Source: Malachius bipustulatus
Lineage: Eukaryota > Arthropoda > Insecta > Coleoptera > Melyridae
Direction of reading: 5' to 3'
NCBI GenBank assembly: GCA_910589415.1
Contig: OU342632.1
Coordinates: 31,819,637-31,883,636, forward strand
DNA: 64,000 nucleotides
Positions 23,560 through 33,218 of this stretch are shown here, one piece after another; the first letter of the stretch is position 1; the number at the start of each line of letters is the position of its first letter. Under the pieces are notes generated by a model. That model was not told the DNA's origin, ran no database searches, and worked only from the letters and a program-made list of their open reading frames with translations. The translations under genes were made by a program, and so were the position numbers.

Positions 23560-23975
23560 CACAAGTACCTAAGGGTGTCATTCTTTTAAGCACTTGTGTG
23601 TAAAAATGACATAAATGACGATTAAAAGCATTAAATCGTTTAAAATTAAATTAAATTAAATTAAAGCCTGTGTCATATTTGACAATATAAAATACCAATC
23701 TCTAGAATTCATATTAAATTTATATTTCTTGAGGACTTGGAATTAATAAATTGTTGTTTCTTGGCGATTTAAAAAAATCTTGTATGACACTCATTGCAAA
23801 AGGATGTTTGAGCAGTTTAACGATTGTCAAACTCGGCCTCCGGCCTCGTTTGGAAATTTTTTCCCATACTTAAAACAGTCCCATTTTGTAATTTATATCA
23901 CAAATAGCTGCTTCGGCACTGAGTGCGTAAAAGTGACATAAATAACAATTAAAAGCAAGTTTTCATAAAGCTTTA
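23560..23975. repeat. Diverged copy of the 30.5-31.5 kb foldback element
   Basis: Shares AATACCAATCTCTAGA, TATTTCTTGAGGACTT, TTGTTTCTTGGCGATTTAA, GACAATCG-like and AAACTCGGCCTCCGGCC segments with 30537-31463, followed by TAAAAGTGACATAAAT. It lies near the opposite end of the LINE from the complete element. Confidence 0.55.
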
Positions 23976-24068
23976 TGATACTGTAACGAAGGAACACTGG
24001 CGAATTAGTCTGGATTATGTTTGTTTACATTCTCTTCTCTCATTCATAATTAATTGACGCCGTCAGTG

Positions 24069-24087
24069 TGACGTCACTGGGCGGGGC
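24069..24087. promoter_or_regulatory. CRE palindrome next to a GC box
   Basis: A perfect TGACGTCA (24069-24076) is followed by GGGCGGGG (24080-24087) in a locally GC-rich island. Such pairs occur in promoters, but I could not identify a dependent gene nearby. Confidence 0.3.
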
Positions 24088-24614
24088 TAAATTGAAATGG
24101 TTCCAAATAAACAAACCGTTGACGTTGCCATTGTTGCCGGTTGTCGAGATTTAGTTGAAGTTTCAAGTTCACATCGTGTGGTCCTGAAGTTTGACTTATT
24201 GAGGGCACCGCAACGTTGTTTTTGGGCATTGAACTTCGATCGCCATTGATTGAATTGAACTAAATCATGTTTTAGGTTTTTGTCAAGCTAAAATCACTAA
24301 AAATGCCGCTTTTACTGTAATCGACAACACAATTTCACCACAATTTTCCCTGTTTTCAAGTTCCATTGTAAATTATAATTTAAAACACTGGTTAAAATAT
24401 TTTCTATGCAAAATAGGAACAACAAACAACGCTAGTTTCAGCACTGCTAGGTAGCATAGAAATAAACTCTATATGTTCGTATGTTCTAATGAGGATTTGG
24501 AGCTTTCATGTTTAACGTGACCAGTTTATAGTGGTAAACCTACAACTGTCAAATCCGCGTTTATTTGATTTGAAACCATCTCCGTTAGTCCCGTCCATTG
24601 ACTGCGTCTATAGT

Positions 24615-24624
24615 CAGCTGGTTC
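24615..24624. repeat. Left target-site duplication of the LINE
   Basis: CAGCTGGTTC here is repeated at 30184-30193, exactly outside the other end of the element. Confidence 0.85.
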
Positions 24625-25054
24625 TTCTTCTTCTTCTTTAGGGTTTATGGCCTTTAGCTTTTACCAGCTATTTGGCCAGCACATTATTCTTCTTTGTTAT
24701 GCTGAAGCCACCAGGGTACTCATTGAAGAGTGTCTGAGATGTCCCATCCCCTGGTTGGACTGTGGTTTTATTCTTTAGGAAGTTCTTGTAACTTGGTGAT
24801 GAGTTGGAACTTGGTGTGGGTAGTTAGTAGGGACAAATAGCACACACAAAGGATAAGACTTTTCACGCTTGAGGGCAACGGCCAAGCGACTTTCACAAAA
24901 CCGAAAAGTTGCCTCGGAAACAAGAACCCAGGAGAGAGTAGAATAGAAGGATCTGTAAAAAATAATTGTAATTAAATATCTTTGTAAATTATTTCTTTAT
25001 GCCTCGAGATATATCACTGAGGGAGTTATATATGTTGTTGGAGATATTGCTGGA

Positions 25055-28000
25055 TTATATTTTTATCTTGTTATAATCTATGAATTTTATTAAGATTTTT
25101 TGTGATTTTGCATTCATTTCTCTTAGTATTGTTTGTAGGCTAGCTGGTAGTTGAATTCCATTATTTGCTAAATCAAAGTATAGGTCGTAGTTTTGAATTT
25201 TGTTAATCGGGCATTCAAGGATTTCGTGTGATATGTTGCCGTAACCACCACATTCGCAGTAAGGATTTTCTGTTATTCCTATTCTGTGGAGATGAGCTTG
25301 ACTTAGGCAGTGACCTGATCTTAATCTGATTATCATCGTCAGATGTCTCTTATTATTTATTTTATTTGTTACGAGCCATGGTTTTTTAGGGAAATTTTCT
25401 TGTATAGCGTTATACCATTTGCCTTTTAACTGGAATTGTTGCTTCCATTCGGTAGACCAATTTTCGAATAATGTACTTTTCAGTTCAGGTTCTATGTCAC
25501 GTACATCTGGTTTGAGGTTTAAGGGTACATTCAAACGTCTTCCTATGTTTGCCAGGGTATCTGATTTTTCATTTCCCATTATATTAGAGTGGCCCGGAAT
25601 CCAGCATAGCTTGAATATATAACCCTCTTTAGCTGCCTGTGATATCGTTCTTCTGGTGTTTAGGGAAATATAATCATCTCTCGAATTGAAGTTACAATTT
25701 TTTAACCTTTCTAATGCACTAAGAGAATCAGTCAATATTAAATTTTTTTTAGAATTTTTTGAGATTGCTAAATCTACTCCTTTGCTGATGGCTATTGTTT
25801 CTGCTGTACATATTTGCAGAAAGTCTGGTAGTTTTGATGAAAAGGATATGTTTAGTTCTGGGCTATGGATTCCTATTCCTGATGATTTGTTAATTTTTGA
25901 GGCATCTGTGTAAATTAGGCTGTATTTTTGGTGTTTATATTTTTCTACATTCTGCAAGAATTTTTGTTCAATTTGAGTGTCTGATTTCATAATATTCAAG
26001 TCAAGTACATTGATGTCTGCATACTGATGTTCATATTCAATTTCAAAACATGGAAGCACTTTATCTCTTCGTATTATATTTTGATATTTTGATAGCTCTG
26101 GCAAGACCGCAATTAGATTTGGGGGTTTTTTGTTTTTCCAATATTTATTATTTGAATGGTACTCCTGATGCAGTGGTCTTATAATGGGAATTAATGGATG
26201 TTTGTCGTATCTTATTATTTTCAAGTAAAATTTTATGGCAAGCCATTTCCTTCTATTCTCAAGAGACATTTCTCCGCATTCGGCTAGGAGGACATTTGTG
26301 GGAGTTGTCTTCAGTAGGCCTGTAATGGCTCTGAGAGCTTTAAAGTGGGTAGAATTAATTTTGTTTTCTAAGGTTTTCTGCATTGGATTTATTATAATCC
26401 CTCCAAAGTCCAAATGAGATCTCACCATGCTATAGTATATGAGTAAAGATATTTTTGGGTCTGAGCCCCACCAAACTCCCGAGATAGCTCTAATTATATT
26501 GATACCTTGATTTGCTTTATTTATTCCATTATCTACATGACTTTTCCAATTCAAAAATTCATTGAATACTACCCCTAGATATTTAACATTGGATTTTCTG
26601 GGTATTTCAGTAGGACCTATTCGTATTGGTGGGATTATACTTTTTGATTTCCGTTTTCTGAACCACACATATTCTGATTTTTCCGGGGAGATGCTAAGTT
26701 GGTGGTTATTGAGCCACCTCTGCAGTGAATTTAGTGATTTGTTTAAGAGTAATGACATGGAGTTGATGTCAGAACCCTGAGTCATGAGTAACAAGTCATC
26801 GGCGTATGATAGAAGGACTACATCTTTTGGGATTACTTTGAATATTGTGTGGGTATATATGTTGAATAAAAGTGGGCTTAGGGGTGAGCCCTGTGCTATT
26901 CCCTTGTTTGCAGATTGTGGGCCATGTATATTGTTATATTTATCTTTGATATATATGTTCCTAGTCGCTAGAATATTATAAATAATGTTGGAATAGTTTT
27001 GTGGTATTTTGATCTTGGAAAGGTATTCGTGTAATTTGGAGATATTTACATTGTCATATGCTGACTTAATGTCTAGGAAGCATGCTAAGACTGTTTGATT
27101 TCTAGAAAATGCAAGTTGAATAGATGAGGTAAGAAGAGTTATATTTTCGTTAATGCCCATTCCCTTACGAAAGCCTATTTGATGGCTGGTGAATATTTTT
27201 GAATTTTCAATGTGCCATTCTATTCTGTTTTTAATTATAAGTTCGAAAGTCTTTAGTATACATGGGGCTAATACTATTGGTCTATAGTGATCTGGATTTT
27301 GTGGTTGTTTATTGGGTTTCAGTAGAGCTATTACCAAGTAATTTCTCCACTGTTCAGGAATTGTTTGTGTTCTCAAACATTCATTATAAATATTACATAA
27401 GTGAATCAGTGCGTTTGGTGGTAAATTTTTAATCATTGAATATGATGTCTCATCTAGTCCCGTGGCAGAATCTTTTTTTTTCCTAATGCACATTTTTAGT
27501 TCATTTACTTGAATTGGGGGAAACTGTTCTGTGGTTGTAGTTAATGAGAAGTCTGGGTTTATGTTACAGCTACATAGCTTGTCTAAAATTTTTTCCGTTG
27601 TAGTTTCATCTGGTAACCTACTTTTGTAGGAGGATTGATTTTTGTTAGAAAATTTTTTGATAGATTTCCAAACCTTAGATATGTTTGATTCTCGGTTTAA
27701 AGTATTACAGAATTCATGGAATTTTTGTTTTTTCTTTTTCTTAAGGAATTTTCTTGTTTGAGCTATTTGTTTTTTTGCACTCAGGTAGTTTTCTAATGAT
27801 GAGTTATTTTTGAATATTGCTAGGATTTTTTTCCTTTCTTCTATTGCCTTCTGACATGAATCGTCCCACCATGGGGCTCTATTGCATTGAGTATTATTAT
27901 TGGGTTTGGATCGTGGTATGTGGTTTTCTGCAGCAGTATTAATAATTGCAAAGAAGGACTCATAATTTAGATTATTTTTTATTTGTGAGATATCTGAATT

Positions 28001-28732
28001 TATTTGGCAATTATATTCTGTCCAATTAGCTTTGTGAAATTGTCGTTTGTTTGAGTAATTCAGGTATGTATGATTATTGGGTTTGTTGATAGTTAGCATT
28101 GTTGGATAGTGGTTACTGAATCCACAGTCTCCTAATAGTTCCCAGTTTGTTAGCAGGGCCAAGTTGGAGGATATTATTGATAGGTCTAACGGACTACAGT
28201 TATTCTCAGGGTTTTGAAACAAGGTTGAGCAATTTTCATTCAATACTACCAAATTGTTTTCTGACATTAGTTCTACAATTGTTTTACCGTTAGCATTGTC
28301 TCTCACACTTCCCCAGGTGCTGTGATGAGCATTAAAGTCGCCCATGATAACAATATTGCCTGATAATTTGTTTAATGTGTTTTCAAAGTATTTGATGTGA
28401 ATTTTTTCTTGTGGCGGACAGTATGCCCCTATTATGTTTAGCTTGTCTATTTTAATTATTACTCTTTGAATTTTGTTGTTTACGGGGAAAGAGTCAGAGT
28501 CAATGATATTAAATTTAATGTTAGATTTTATTAAAATGGCAGTTCCGCCATAGCCGTCATCTCTGTCTTGTCTGACTATTTCATAGTTATGTAATTGGAA
28601 GGAATGGTTTGGCTTTAGCCATGTTTCATTTAAAATAACTACATCTGGGTGATAATCCCTCACTAGTGATATTAGGTTATGTTTGTTTGAATTGATGCTG
28701 CGTATGTTCCACTGTATTATTGTTATTCCCAT
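25055..28732 (-). CDS. LINE ORF2: endonuclease, reverse transcriptase, RNase H
   Basis: A 1225-aa polyprotein that nicks target DNA and reverse-transcribes the element RNA in the nucleus. The APE-type endonuclease spans about residues 1-225: NETW carries the catalytic Glu and GDFNAHHSTW is conserved, but the usual SDH near its end reads SNH. RT in the middle: FLDIKSAYDNVN (motif A), GIAQGSPLSPLLF (motif B), YADD at about 642-645. RNase H from about 940: YTDAS, AETIA, LTDSLSAL and IPGHSN..SDTLA supply the D-E-D-D set. C-terminal CEC..H..C zinc-type motif. The start ATG overlaps the ORF1 stop (TAATG), which argues for reinitiation. Length is normal for I-like ORF2, with no frameshift. Confidence 0.93.
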   Translation of the reverse strand: MGITIIQWNIRSINSNKHNLISLVRDYHPDVVILNETWLKPNHSFQLHNYEIVRQDRDDGYGGTAILIKSNIKFNIIDSDSFPVNNKIQRVIIKIDKLNIIGAYCPPQEKIHIKYFENTLNKLSGNIVIMGDFNAHHSTWGSVRDNANGKTIVELMSENNLVVLNENCSTLFQNPENNCSPLDLSIISSNLALLTNWELLGDCGFSNHYPTMLTINKPNNHTYLNYSNKRQFHKANWTEYNCQINSDISQIKNNLNYESFFAIINTAAENHIPRSKPNNNTQCNRAPWWDDSCQKAIEERKKILAIFKNNSSLENYLSAKKQIAQTRKFLKKKKKQKFHEFCNTLNRESNISKVWKSIKKFSNKNQSSYKSRLPDETTTEKILDKLCSCNINPDFSLTTTTEQFPPIQVNELKMCIRKKKDSATGLDETSYSMIKNLPPNALIHLCNIYNECLRTQTIPEQWRNYLVIALLKPNKQPQNPDHYRPIVLAPCILKTFELIIKNRIEWHIENSKIFTSHQIGFRKGMGINENITLLTSSIQLAFSRNQTVLACFLDIKSAYDNVNISKLHEYLSKIKIPQNYSNIIYNILATRNIYIKDKYNNIHGPQSANKGIAQGSPLSPLLFNIYTHTIFKVIPKDVVLLSYADDLLLMTQGSDINSMSLLLNKSLNSLQRWLNNHQLSISPEKSEYVWFRKRKSKSIIPPIRIGPTEIPRKSNVKYLGVVFNEFLNWKSHVDNGINKANQGINIIRAISGVWWGSDPKISLLIYYSMVRSHLDFGGIIINPMQKTLENKINSTHFKALRAITGLLKTTPTNVLLAECGEMSLENRRKWLAIKFYLKIIRYDKHPLIPIIRPLHQEYHSNNKYWKNKKPPNLIAVLPELSKYQNIIRRDKVLPCFEIEYEHQYADINVLDLNIMKSDTQIEQKFLQNVEKYKHQKYSLIYTDASKINKSSGIGIHSPELNISFSSKLPDFLQICTAETIAISKGVDLAISKNSKKNLILTDSLSALERLKNCNFNSRDDYISLNTRRTISQAAKEGYIFKLCWIPGHSNIMGNEKSDTLANIGRRLNVPLNLKPDVRDIEPELKSTLFENWSTEWKQQFQLKGKWYNAIQENFPKKPWLVTNKINNKRHLTMIIRLRSGHCLSQAHLHRIGITENPYCECGGYGNISHEILECPINKIQNYDLYFDLANNGIQLPASLQTILREMNAKSQKILIKFIDYNKIKI

Positions 28733-29985
28733 TAATAGCTTTGTTGAGAATCGGAACGTGGTAGGTAGTGGGAGTCGGTTAATTCGTTGTTTTCGAGTGA
28801 GAGATTTATGTCTGTGTCATTAACGTTTTCTTTGGGGGGGTGATTTAGGGATTCGTCTAAAGTTAAAGGTGAAATAAATTCTATTTCAGGTTGAAGAGTT
28901 TGGGAAGAGATTGGTTTAGTTTGGATAGAATCTGTGTTCCGTCCGTTAGGGTAATTCAGACAAAGCCGGTGAGATGTTTTGTCATATCCCGATAAATTTA
29001 TTTGTTTTTCTATTGGTGGGGATAATGGTCTTGATCTTTTGCTTTTGATCATAGAGCTTGTTGGGATGTATGTAGTGGGGGTTTGTTTTTGGGTTGCAGG
29101 TAAGACTGGGAAATCTGATGGATGTAATCTGAATGGCGGGGGTGGAAGGTAAGTTTTAGGAATTTTCTGAGATGCCTCGAAATACGAAAGGTTTTCATAG
29201 GCCATCGTTTTTTTTATTTCTCTTTGTCTTTTAAATTCTGGACAAGTTTTGCTGGTGCTTTTGTGTTTGTCACTTTTGCAGAAGTGGCATTTTATCGTGG
29301 TGCATGGCTGCTTTTCTTCGTGAGAAGAAGCGCAGCTGTAACATTTTTTTTTGCTGCGGCAATTATTTTTGGTATGTCCATAGAGCAGGCAAGAGAAGCA
29401 CTGAGTAACAGGGGAAATGTATGGATTTATACGGACAGGTAGGTTGTACATATTTATAAATCGTGGCAGGATGGTTCCCTCAAAGGTAATTAGAATCGAG
29501 CTAGATGGGATGTACTGGGTTGTTTTTTTCCCGTTTTCATCTAAAGTTTCAGTTCGTCTGTTAAGTCTTTTGATATCTAGTATTTTAAATGGGGATTGGG
29601 TGCAGCTTTTTAGTTCTTCTATATCTATATCTAAGTCTATCCTAGTAGCAACTCCTTTACAAGAAACTCTGTGATATGGAATGTATAATTCATAGCCCAG
29701 CTTCCTAAGTTCCCTACTTTCTACAAACATATTTGCAGCTTGGTAATTATTAAATTTAACACTTATTCTGTTAGAGCCTTTAGATTCGATTTTAGTACTA
29801 TCTTTGATATTTAATTTATAAAGATCTCTTGCTATGGAGAGATGACTATAATTTCCGATATTTTTCGTCTTATCTTCATTTTTTGTTTCCATGAATACCT
29901 CGAATGGAGATAAGCTGGTTGAACTGTATTTGAGTATTGCTTTTTTTTTAGCATGATCTTCTAATACTTCCTTGCCCTCATTCAT
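28732..29985 (-). CDS. LINE ORF1: Gag-like RNA-binding protein
   Basis: A 417-aa protein expected to coat the element RNA in the ribonucleoprotein. Three cysteine-rich knuckles lie in the middle: CFSCLLYGHTKNNC (CX2CX4HX4C), CYSCASSHEEKQPC, and CHFCKSDKHKSTSKTC. The N-terminal part (about residues 45-130) probably forms an RRM-like fold as in other LINE ORF1 proteins, which I infer from order only. The C-terminal ~130 residues are Pro/Ser/Thr-rich and look disordered. It ends TAA, sharing its last A with the ORF2 start codon. Confidence 0.88.
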   Translation of the reverse strand: MNEGKEVLEDHAKKKAILKYSSTSLSPFEVFMETKNEDKTKNIGNYSHLSIARDLYKLNIKDSTKIESKGSNRISVKFNNYQAANMFVESRELRKLGYELYIPYHRVSCKGVATRIDLDIDIEELKSCTQSPFKILDIKRLNRRTETLDENGKKTTQYIPSSSILITFEGTILPRFINMYNLPVRINPYISPVTQCFSCLLYGHTKNNCRSKKKCYSCASSHEEKQPCTTIKCHFCKSDKHKSTSKTCPEFKRQREIKKTMAYENLSYFEASQKIPKTYLPPPPFRLHPSDFPVLPATQKQTPTTYIPTSSMIKSKRSRPLSPPIEKQINLSGYDKTSHRLCLNYPNGRNTDSIQTKPISSQTLQPEIEFISPLTLDESLNHPPKENVNDTDINLSLENNELTDSHYLPRSDSQQSY

Positions 29986-30183
29986 TTTGTGGATTTATCT
30001 AATTCCAAAAATATTATATGAAAGCAAACTTTGTTGCACTTACCGACGATGATGGAAGGAAGGTCAACAACAATAGGAAGTGTTAGTAATCACCAATATT
30101 TTATCGCACTATTAAATATTCTCGAAACTATTTATTTATCAAAATTTCGGCGTGTTGTCGTTACAGTGGCCAGCACGCGAATG
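29986..30183 (-). promoter_or_regulatory. LINE 5' UTR with presumed internal promoter
   Basis: 198 nt between the 5' end and the ORF1 ATG. The element starts CATTC, similar to the start of other arthropod LINEs that carry an internal Pol II promoter at +1. No TATA box. Confidence 0.5.
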
Positions 30184-30193
30184 CAGCTGGTTC
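30184..30193. repeat. Right target-site duplication of the LINE
   Basis: CAGCTGGTTC, identical to 24615-24624; it fixes the 5' end of the LINE at 30183. Confidence 0.85.
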
Positions 30194-30221
30194 ACGAAAA
30201 TTCTGGCTGCCACGACAGGAG

Positions 30222-30470
30222 TGTCATATTATACTCCAGAAGGTTATCACGCATGTTCGAAAGACTGCGGCTGCGTCTAGATCTACGCTACAACACCAGT
30301 GAAGCTCCTAGATCTTTTCGATAACCATGTCCGGCGTGTGTATAAGAGCGCCGAAGCAGTAGCTACAGTTTGTTTAGATTGGAAGTTTGTTTGGATTGGA
30401 GACTACAAAGTAAAGAGCAGCTGTGACGAGTAAAGTGAAATCAGAGATTAGAGCATAGTTGTATTAATGG
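30222..30470 (+). mobile_element. LTR-like promoter unit, copy 2
   Basis: Same order as the unit at 5761: TGTCATATTATA start, CATGTTCGAA, AACACCAGTGAAGCT, TCCGGCGTGTGTATAAGAG with a TATA box near 30341, then GTAGCTACAG and TTTGGATTGGAG. Clearly diverged from copy 1, so not two ends of one recent insertion. Similarity fades after about 30470. Confidence 0.5.
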
Positions 30471-30536
30471 TGTGTCTTCATAAGAAGAACTGATTATTTG
30501 AACTTTGGAAGTTATTGTTAATTTGAGTTATTGTTA

Positions 30537-31463
30537 AAAGTGACATTAATGACAGCTAACAGCACGTTTTCATGAAGCTTTTTGATTTTGACAATTTTGA
30601 CACTGTGACAAATTAAAATACCAATCTATAGAGGTCTAGAGTTCACAAAATTATATTTCTTGACGACTTATTAGGATTCCTAAATAATTGTTCTTTCTTG
30701 GCGATTTAACGGAAAATCTTGTGTGACACACATTTCAAAAGAAGTGTGTCATAAACTACTTTTGTGATACAAGTTGCAAAATGGGAGTGTTTTAAATACG
30801 GACTAAAACTGTAAAACGAGACCGAAAGCAGAGTTTGAAAATCGTCAAAGTAATTAAACACTCCCATTTTGCAAGTTGAAAAATGGGAGTTGCAAAATGA
30901 GAGTTGCAAAATGGGAGTTGCAAAAAGGGACTTGCAAAATATGAGTTGAAAAAAGGAGTTGCAAAAAGGTAGTTGCAAAATGGGAGTGTTTTAAATACGG
31001 ACTAAAACTGTCAAACGAGGCCGAAGGCCGAGTTTGACAATCGTTAAAGTAATTAAACACTCCCATTTTGCAAGTTGAAAAATGGGAGTTGCAAAATGAG
31101 AGTTGCAAAATGGGAGTTGCAAAAAGGGACTTGCAAAATATGAGTTGAAAAAAGGGAGTTGCAAAAAGGTAGTTGCAAAATGGGAGTGTTTTAAATACGG
31201 ACGAAAACTGTCAAACGAGGCCGAAGGGCGAGATTGACAATCGTCAAAGTAATTAAGCACTCCAATTTTGGAACTTGTGTCACACAAGATTTTTTGGTAA
31301 ATCGCCAAGGAACAACAATTTATGAATTTTAAGTCGTCAAGAAATATAAATTTGTGAACTAGAGCTGTAGAGATTGGTATTTTACATTTTTATATTGTCA
31401 AAGTGACAGTCATCGTTAAGCTTCATGAAAACTTATTTTTGATTGTCATTTATGTCACTTTTA
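30537..31463. mobile_element. Foldback element with tandem-repeat core
   Basis: Inverted arms of about 200 bp (30537-30740 and 31265-31463) begin AAAAGTGACATTAATGAC and its counterpart, and share TATTTCTTGACGACTT and TTGGCGATTTA. The core is two-plus copies of a ~200-bp block that itself consists of GCAAAATGGGAGTT-like 12-14-bp repeats. Long arms plus a repetitive core resemble Drosophila FB elements. The minus-strand ORFs over the core are repeat artefacts. Confidence 0.7.
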
Positions 31464-31479
31464 AGAACAAGGGCGTAAA

Positions 31480-32055
31480 AGTAATGTCATTTTAAAACTA
31501 AAATTACAATGAAAATGGCAACTTTATGAAACGATTTAACAAAAACTACTATTCCAGTCTCTAATATCACTCTCGAGTTTCTTAGTGATAGAATAGACAA
31601 AACTCTTAGGACTACTTTACAAGGTACTCTCCCGCATTTAGGCACCCTCGTTTACGTTACCGTCCCTGCAGAGCTCCCACTTATCTAACAATTTGCCCTT
31701 TCCTCCCTTTACATCTTCCGAGTTAGAGAGCTTTATAATAAATAATTCTCTCTCCGATGTGTTAATAATTCTTTTATCGGTCAAGTCTCTTTATCTCAAA
31801 GCAAGTTACGTATTATGATACGATGATACGAAGACTATTTTTCATACGTAATTTGACTTACTTATTTCATTATCTCCTCGTAAATTGAGTAATGATTAAT
31901 CTTTTCGAATTTATTGCAGTTTATCGTCGCGAACAAGCAACGTACGACGATACCTAATTTGTTGTTGTGTAAGACGCATAGATCTGATGAAATGCTTTAT
32001 TAAAATCAATCTTCTTCGCCCGTCCTTGTCAGTATTAGAATTCTCCTCATTCAAA
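31480..32055. other. Upstream region of the cyclo-ligase gene
   Basis: No TATA box or other strong promoter element found. An upstream in-frame ATG at 31987 would add 23 residues to MTHFS, but the conserved start is at 32056. Confidence 0.4.
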
Positions 32056-32904
32056 ATGCCGACAGCTGTGAAAACTCTCACCAAAGCCTCCCTAAGAAAG
32101 CAAATGAAAGACGAATTGGCTCGACTCCCACTGAATGACAGAAAGAGACAATCTGCCGCTGCAGTCAAAAAGGTGAGCTTGGCTGTTTTTTTTTTTTATA
32201 AATATTTATTAATCTCAATTCTTTCCAGCTATTCAAACTACCTATTTTTAAAAATAGTAAAAGAATCTCGTTATTTCTAAGCACAGAAAGCGAGATAGAT
32301 ACCGAACCTATAGTTAGAAAGATCTTTGAAGATGGGAAGGAATGTTTCGTTCCCAGGTAAGAAGGAAAAAATATTCGAATAAAAAAATTTAATAAAGACC
32401 TTCTAGATATACAAAGAAAACTATGGAAATGGTGAAACTGTGTTCGATGGAAGACTGGCGCACGCTGCCTCTAACAAAATGGAATATAAAACAACCAGAT
32501 ATCTCAGAAGAGCGAGAAAATGCTTTAGAGACAGGTAATTTTCCTTCATAATTCAACTTTCAAGCCAGATTGTGCAATATATTCTATAAAACTGATATCT
32601 CGTTTATTTTCTCTGATAGCCAAAATTATCTTTTAGTGGCCTCTTTACTGCTAGCCTGAATGTAATTAAAATTGTTCCAGGTGGTCTGGACTTGATAGTA
32701 TGTCCGGGGGTCGCTTTCACTCTGAACGGTCTCCGACTGGGACACGGGGGTGGTTATTACGACAAGTATTTGAGGCACCTCCAACGGGATAGTCGTCTGA
32801 GACCAGCAACTACAGTCGCGTTGGCTTTTAACGAGCAGATTGTCCAGGAAATCCCTTGCGAGCCGCATGATGTTGCTGTCGATTTGGTATTGACGGCGGA
32901 TTGA
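32056..32904 (+). CDS. MTHFS: 5-formyltetrahydrofolate cyclo-ligase, four exons
   Basis: Exons 32056-32172, 32229-32356, 32407-32534 and 32681-32904, all with GT/AG borders, join to 597 nt (198 aa), the usual length of the family. The cytosolic enzyme converts 5-formyl-THF to 5,10-methenyl-THF using ATP, returning folinate to the one-carbon pool. Seen: basic N-terminal helix LRKQMKDELARL, the RISLFLSTESEIDT segment with C-F-V-P-R at the end of exon 2, and the phosphate/folate-binding GLRLGHGGGYYDKYL near residues 141-155, whose glycine-rich loop reads GHGGG. The C-terminus ALAFNEQIVQEIPCEPHDVA is typical. The start at 32056 matches family N-termini; an upstream in-frame ATG at 31987 is less likely. 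Intact, apparently a housekeeping copy. Confidence 0.93.
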
Positions 32905-32981
32905 CAGTCTTGTTGCTGTTATTATTATTATTATTGGTGATAGGTGTATATTTTGTAATTAATTAAATTATTATTTCATAA

Positions 32982-32987
32982 AATAAA
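32982..32987 (+). terminator. Polyadenylation signal of MTHFS
   Basis: AATAAA 78 bp after the stop codon, followed by a T-rich run. Confidence 0.6.
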
Positions 32988-33040
32988 AAAGTTTTTTGCT
33001 TGCTTTATGTTTTATTGGGTTGCTGCTAAGATTAACTTAA

Positions 33041-33125
33041 TTTTAGGTTAGGTGACTTAGGTCAGCTCGATTTTAAGTCACTTTAAGTCAGAGTGACTTC
33101 AGATTACTCAGGTTAGCTCCGGATT
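33041..33125. repeat. Degenerate 25-bp repeats
   Basis: GGTGACTTAGGTCAGCTCGA and related pieces, outliers of the array at 38.6-40.4 kb, start only ~140 bp after the MTHFS stop. Confidence 0.6.
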
Positions 33126-33218
33126 GGATACCTGGTTGCATACCTGTAAAATGCCACTAAAAATATTGTTCTCTCTTGCCTTAATTTTTTTTAATCCACT
33201 TTTAACTTACACTTGTTT

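Larger units (their letters stand above)
24625..30183 (-). mobile_element. Full-length intact LINE (I-like clade)
   Basis: The element is ~5.56 kb, read on the minus strand: 5' end at 30183 (CATTCGCGTGC), 198-nt 5' UTR, ORF1 (29985-28732), ORF2 (28732-25055), ~430-nt 3' UTR and a GAA-repeat tail at 24625-24639. Identical 10-bp target duplications flank it. ORF1 with three zinc knuckles, ORF2 with endonuclease-RT-RNase H, and a simple-repeat tail rather than poly(A) fit the I clade or close relatives; clade assignment is from architecture only. Both ORFs are open, so it looks young and perhaps competent. Confidence 0.9.

Noticed and set aside
25419..29674. Plus-strand ORFs of 60-85 codons across the LINE
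   Set aside because: Antisense shadows of ORF1 and ORF2.
30706..31308. Minus-strand ORFs rich in ATP/FCNSHF repeats
   Set aside because: Translation of the GCAAAATGGGAGTT minirepeats inside the foldback element.
31987..32055. Upstream in-frame ATG adding 23 residues to MTHFS
   Set aside because: The extension is hydrophobic/mixed without a clear targeting signal, and the family N-terminus aligns with the start at 32056. An alternative organelle-targeted form cannot be fully excluded.
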